Assembly: GCF_946479755.1 (NCBI RefSeq)
Contig: NZ_CAMLHC010000005.1
Location: 62,001-126,000 of the forward strand
Direction of reading: 5' to 3'
Source of the DNA: an uncultured Chitinophaga sp.
Lineage (GTDB): Bacteria > Bacteroidota > Bacteroidia > Chitinophagales > Chitinophagaceae
DNA: 64,000 nucleotides
The translations under genes and the position numbers were made by a program. The notes beneath the pieces are model-generated. The model ran no database searches, had not been told where the DNA came from, and saw only the letters and a list, made by a program, of their open reading frames with translations. Positions 62,059-64,000 of the stretch are shown piece after piece (position 1 is the stretch's first letter; every line of letters begins with the position of its first letter).

Positions 62059-63780
62059 ATGTACACCTTAGGTATCAACGCCGCTTTCCATGATTCAGCC
62101 GCCTGCCTGGTAAAGGACGGGCAGCTGGTGGCAGCAGCTGAAGACGAACGTTTTACACATATCAAGCACGGAAAAAGACCGATTCCTTTTGCCGCTTACG
62201 AACTGCCTTACCACGCTATCAACTATTGTTTGCAGTCAGCCGGTATCCGGTTACACCAGGTTGATCATTTTGCATATTCCTTTGATCCTTTTCTGCTGAT
62301 GCCTGCCGGAACGGGAGAAGAAGCGGAAATCAACCTTCCGCTTTTTCCCGCTGGCAAAGAGATGCCGGAGAAATGGCTGTCGCCCTGGGACCCGCTCTTT
62401 TTACAAGCCGTCGCCAATGCCCCCGGACAACTGACAGACGGTTATCCACACCATCTGCAGACCAACTTCAGGGATGCGGTGATCAACCGGCGGGACCAGT
62501 GGCATTATCTCGAACATCACCTCTGCCATGCCGCGAGCGCATTTCTGCCTTCTCCCTATGAAGAGGCAGCCGTGATGACGATCGATGGCAGAGGCGAGAA
62601 AGCTACCACTACATTCAGCACCGGCGCCCACCACTCGCTGACGCGCATCAGCCAGGTGAATATGCCGCATTCGCTAGGCCTGCTTTATGAAAGAATTACC
62701 ACCCATCTTGGCTTTTTACACTCATCAGATGAATATAAAGTGATGGCCCTCGCCTCCTATGGTAAACCCGTTTATGTACAAGCCCTCCGGGACATCATCG
62801 CCTTGTCGGACAATGGCAGCTACCAGATAGCCGATATCCCGCTGGAGGAGATACTGGGGCCGTCGCGGAAGAAAACCGATCCTTTCCTGGCCATGCATTT
62901 CGACATAGCGCATTCCATGCAGGCCGTATTACAGGAAAGCGTGCTGCAACTGGCATCCTGGCTCAAACGTGAAACCGGCAGCGACAACCTCTGTTTTGCC
63001 GGCGGCGTAGCGCTCAACTGCGTGCTCAACGCCACGCTCCGGGATGCCGGTATCTTCCGTAACATCTGGGTGCAACCCGCCGCCGGCGATGCCGGTACCG
63101 CGCTGGGCGCCGCACTGTGGGCGGACGCCCGCCTGCGGCAACGCACCACGAAAGACTTTGTCATGGACCACGCTTACTGGGGCCCCGCTTATCCGGACGC
63201 AGAAATCGAACAGTTCCTGCAATGGACAAAAACGCCCTACCGCAAGCTGGACAATATCGCCGAAGAAGCAGCCGCGCTGCTGGCACAGGATAAAATCATC
63301 GGATGGTTCCAGGGCCGCATGGAATTCGGTCCGCGTGCGCTGGGCAGCCGTTCCATCCTGGCATCGCCCCTACATGCGGATATGCAGGCAAAACTCAACG
63401 AGGTGAAGGACCGGGAAGACTTCCGGCCGGTAGCGCCGGTGGTGACGGAAGAAGCCGCGGCACAATGGTTCGAAGGCGCCGACTATTCGCCCTTTATGCT
63501 TTTTGTATACCGGGTAAAAGAAGATAAAAAAGCACTTATTCCCGCCGTGACCCATGTAGACGGCACCGCCCGTATACAGACGGTCAACCGGGAACAACAT
63601 CCGCTGTATCACGAACTGCTGCAGGCTTTTGAAAAAAAGACCGGCGTGCCCGTACTGATCAACACCTCTTTCAATACACTGGGCAAACCCATTGTATGCA
63701 CGCCCCGCGATGCGCTGGAATGCTTCTGGTCCTCCCCTTTCGATGCACTGGTGATCGGTTCGTTCCTCATCGAAAAATAA
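62059..63780 (+). CDS. NodU/CmcH-family carbamoyltransferase
   Basis: Enzyme of 573 residues with the N-terminal ASKHA-type domain (GINAAFHDSAACLVKDGQLV, AAEDERFTHIKHGK, HHLCHAASAF, MTIDGRGEKAT) and C-terminal YrdC-like carbamoyl-transfer domain (FAGGVALNCVLN, GRMEFGPRALGSRSIL, DREDFRPVAPVV, INTSFNTLGKPIVCTP). It transfers carbamoyl from carbamoyl phosphate to a hydroxyl group on a secondary metabolite or glycan. Followed after 6 bases by a glycosyltransferase gene, so a glycan or glycosylated product is likely. Confidence 0.9.
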   Translation: MYTLGINAAFHDSAACLVKDGQLVAAAEDERFTHIKHGKRPIPFAAYELPYHAINYCLQSAGIRLHQVDHFAYSFDPFLLMPAGTGEEAEINLPLFPAGKEMPEKWLSPWDPLFLQAVANAPGQLTDGYPHHLQTNFRDAVINRRDQWHYLEHHLCHAASAFLPSPYEEAAVMTIDGRGEKATTTFSTGAHHSLTRISQVNMPHSLGLLYERITTHLGFLHSSDEYKVMALASYGKPVYVQALRDIIALSDNGSYQIADIPLEEILGPSRKKTDPFLAMHFDIAHSMQAVLQESVLQLASWLKRETGSDNLCFAGGVALNCVLNATLRDAGIFRNIWVQPAAGDAGTALGAALWADARLRQRTTKDFVMDHAYWGPAYPDAEIEQFLQWTKTPYRKLDNIAEEAAALLAQDKIIGWFQGRMEFGPRALGSRSILASPLHADMQAKLNEVKDREDFRPVAPVVTEEAAAQWFEGADYSPFMLFVYRVKEDKKALIPAVTHVDGTARIQTVNREQHPLYHELLQAFEKKTGVPVLINTSFNTLGKPIVCTPRDALECFWSSPFDALVIGSFLIEK

Positions 63781-63786
63781 AGGTGT

Positions 63787-64000
63787 ATGAAACAAAACAT
63801 CAAAATATCCGTGATCATTCCAACGTGGCGCCGGCCTTCGCTACTGATCGACTGCCTGCATGCGTTGTCGCAGCAATACTTTCCCGTTGACCATTTTGAA
63901 GTGATCATTGTCAGCGATGGCGACGATCCTACCACTGCTGCCGCCATCCGTTCCTGGCAGGGCGCCGGCCAGCTGCAGCTGCAATACTTTCAGCTGCCCG
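63787..64000 (+). CDS. Glycosyltransferase family 2 protein, cut by window end
   Basis: The first 71 codons are present. The sequence begins MKQNIKISVIIPTWRRPSLL, then LHALSQQYFPVDHFEVIIVS and DGDDPTTAAAI, the GT2 N-terminal strand and nucleotide-sugar-binding aspartates. The start at 63787 follows the carbamoyltransferase stop by 6 bases, suggesting one operon. The C-terminal part lies outside the window, so acceptor and sugar cannot be judged. Confidence 0.8.
   Translation, partial: MKQNIKISVIIPTWRRPSLLIDCLHALSQQYFPVDHFEVIIVSDGDDPTTAAAIRSWQGAGQLQLQYFQLP

Noticed and set aside
1..64000. CRISPR arrays, insertion sequences, tRNA or rRNA genes
   Set aside because: No regularly spaced repeats, transposase, terminal inverted repeats or RNA-gene signatures were recognised by eye; a tRNA scan and repeat search would be decisive.

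Overview
The window looks like chromosome of a Bacteroidota bacterium, most likely a Chitinophaga-like member of the Chitinophagaceae. The evidence is a SusC/SusD outer-membrane pair with TlpA/DUF4369 lipid-anchored or periplasmic thioredoxins, two large orphan MacB/FtsX-type permeases, LytS/LytTR two-component systems, weak or absent Shine-Dalgarno sequences, and several upstream matches to the Bacteroidota -7 box TAnnTTTG. The species assignment is an inference from gene content only. No rRNA, tRNA, insertion sequence, phage or CRISPR array was recognised. Both window edges lie in genes: an MFS transporter begins at the very left edge, and a glycosyltransferase is cut at the right edge.

Layout. 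0-10.8 kb: an MFS exporter paired with a diacetylphloroglucinol-hydrolase-like enzyme, two FtsX-type permeases, a MutS-like ATPase, a DUF4256 protein and a HEAT-repeat protein. 10.8-20.3 kb: small redox and stress genes (RibD/DHFR-like reductase, NAD-dependent epimerase, Tat-exported polysaccharide deacetylase, SRPBCC protein, AhpD-like protein, Crp/Fnr regulator, and an SDR with a divergent HxlR regulator), then a tail-fibre-like secreted protein, a class-A beta-lactamase-fold hydrolase and a methyltransferase. 20.4-23.2 kb: a LytTR regulator and its kinase, divergent from an alpha/beta hydrolase.

23.3-35.8 kb is the most coherent block, a complete nitrate assimilation locus. One minus-strand operon runs nirB, nirD, an alginate-export-type porin, a NarK-type transporter, a three-module nitrate reductase (Mo-bisMGD + FAD + [2Fe-2S]) and a protein combining a sulfite/nitrite-reductase-like fold without cluster ligands with a C-terminal rubredoxin. 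Divergent from it is cobA, which makes the siroheme precursor needed by NirB. Convergent with cobA is asnA, which fixes ammonia into asparagine. The set covers outer-membrane passage, inner-membrane uptake, nitrate to nitrite, nitrite to ammonia, cofactor supply and ammonia capture.

36-51 kb: a small cytochrome c, a secreted ABM-domain protein with divergent HxlR regulator, a DinB-SRPBCC fusion, an MTA/SAH-nucleosidase-like protein, a thioredoxin-like protein lacking its second cysteine, exonuclease III, an NlpE-like lipoprotein, an ECF sigma factor with a membrane partner, an MG2-like secreted protein, a DUF1080 protein, a phosphoesterase, a divergent AraC/MFS pair, and a four-gene run (peroxiredoxin, NUDIX, Crp/Fnr, methyltransferase). 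51-61 kb: a SusC-SusD-TlpA-TlpA operon, divergent from a three-gene signalling operon of a kinase-like protein without its phosphoacceptor histidine, an intact kinase and a LytTR regulator. A 21-bp-spaced direct repeat lies between the two operons. 61-64 kb: a PhnA-type protein, a small acidic protein, a NodU/CmcH carbamoyltransferase and the start of a GT2 glycosyltransferase.

Genes are packed tightly. Several convergent pairs overlap or share palindromic stop codons, and several strong hairpins, some containing stop codons, sit at gene ends.
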